DNA from: Qipengyuania sediminis
GTDB lineage: Bacteria > Pseudomonadota > Alphaproteobacteria > Sphingomonadales > Sphingomonadaceae
Length of the DNA stretch: 64,000 nt
NCBI RefSeq assembly: GCF_004358425.1
Contig: NZ_CP037948.1
Span: 2,314,001-2,378,000, forward strand
Reading direction: 5' to 3'
Part shown: one piece after another, positions 63,731-64,000 of the stretch
How the letters are laid out: every line of letters begins with the position of its first letter
Position numbering within the stretch: position 1 is the first letter of the stretch
Notes under the pieces: generated by a model
What the model saw: only the letters and a program-made list of their open reading frames with translations
Told to the model about the DNA's origin: nothing
Database searches by the model: none
Made by a program: the position numbers and the translations under genes

Positions 63731-64000
63731 TTACTCCGCCGCCACGCTACCCACACCACCCCGCGCATCAAACAACCCCGGCCCCGCGTCCGCATCGCCA
63801 GCGTCCACCTCGTTCGCCGCCTCGGCCTTCGCCTTCGCGCCCTGCCTCTTGTCGAAGCTCGACCAGACGTCGTTCCAGTTCCCCCGGGTCGCGCCCTTGG
63901 AATATTCCGTCGCGCGGGTTTCGAAGAAGTTGGCGTGCTCCACCCCGTTCAGCAGCGGGGCGAGCCAGGGGAGGGGGTGGTCCTCCACCATGTAGAGCGG
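63731..64000 (-). CDS. nrdB: Ribonucleotide reductase class I, small subunit, C-terminal part (partial)
   Basis: The window ends inside this gene. The visible 89 residues contain PLYMVEDHPLPWLAPLLNGVEHANFFETRATEYSKGATRGNW, the usual C-terminal segment of alphaproteobacterial NrdB (beta) proteins, in which NGVEHANFFE is diagnostic. The protein then continues with a Lys/Ala-rich tail ending GGVGSVAAE. The stop is TAA at 63731-63733. The radical Tyr and iron ligands lie outside the window. Confidence 0.93.
   Translation of the reverse strand, partial: PLYMVEDHPLPWLAPLLNGVEHANFFETRATEYSKGATRGNWNDVWSSFDKRQGAKAKAEAANEVDAGDADAGPGLFDARGGVGSVAAE

Overview
The window looks like chromosomal DNA of a GC-rich alphaproteobacterium of the Sphingomonadales, most likely the Erythrobacteraceae/Sphingomonadaceae. 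This rests on overall gene content and protein style: a complete Entner-Doudoroff operon, EI-Ntr (PtsP), large TonB-dependent receptors, a split MetH behind an ArsR-methyltransferase regulator, a glycine riboswitch upstream of gcvT-H-PA-PB, and the short palindromic intergenic repeats seen in this group. No similarity search was possible, so assignments come from recognising motifs and family architecture in the translations. There is no rRNA, CRISPR array, prophage or insertion sequence; one tRNA (Gly-GCC) is present.

Layout. 1-5.3 kb (+): end of a DUF465-like gene, ptsP, a RodZ-like HTH membrane protein, cpoB/ybgF and tilS. 5.3-10.1 kb (-): zwf-edd-glk-eda, with overlapping ends, encoding glucose entry and the Entner-Doudoroff route. 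10.2-13.6 kb (-): a transglutaminase-like protein, a strong intrinsic terminator preceded by a tiny Trp-rich reading frame with a perfect Shine-Dalgarno, and a CHASE2-EAL c-di-GMP phosphodiesterase flanked by CtrA-like boxes. 13.7-18.8 kb: rimO, DUF1761, a K+ channel with RCK domain, surE and serS. 19-22.4 kb: TonB receptor divergent from a TetR regulator with a dyad inside the receptor promoter, and a small membrane protein. 22.4-24.2 kb (-): a GH3-like protein that has lost the usual nucleophile motif. 24.4-30 kb (+): the methionine-cycle operon arsR/methyltransferase-metF-metH(N)-metH(C). 30.7-35.6 kb (+): tandem glycine riboswitch and the glycine cleavage genes.

35.7-40.2 kb (-): valine catabolism (3-hydroxyisobutyrate dehydrogenase, enoyl-CoA hydratase, 3-hydroxyisobutyryl-CoA hydrolase, isobutyryl-CoA dehydrogenase). 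40.3-50.7 kb: a small conserved protein, RidA family protein, MTA phosphorylase, glpD, putA, a GH1/RmlD fusion, a secreted papain-like protein, dcd, and doxX behind a sequence matching the EcfG general-stress promoter. 50.7-53.3 kb: a ZnuD-like TonB receptor with a His/Glu-rich loop, and tRNA-Gly. 53.3-59 kb: a CnoX-like thioredoxin, a LON-domain protein, and a minus-strand run argB-yggT-folD-lipoprotein-marC-membrane protein. 59-64 kb looks more accessory: small basic and zinc-ribbon proteins, a lipoprotein, an extreme Gln/Gly/Ser-rich protein, a decayed gene with several frame breaks, a nuclease, a visibly AT-richer gene of unknown function, and the 3' end of a class I ribonucleotide reductase small-subunit gene.

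The best candidates for something undescribed are the 11-codon Trp-rich frame with its SD-sequestering hairpin and terminator (11006-11130), the CtrA-like boxes around the EAL gene, the start-codon hairpin behind the glycine riboswitch, the four-hairpin composite palindromes inside two operons, and the AT-rich orphan at 62117-63727.
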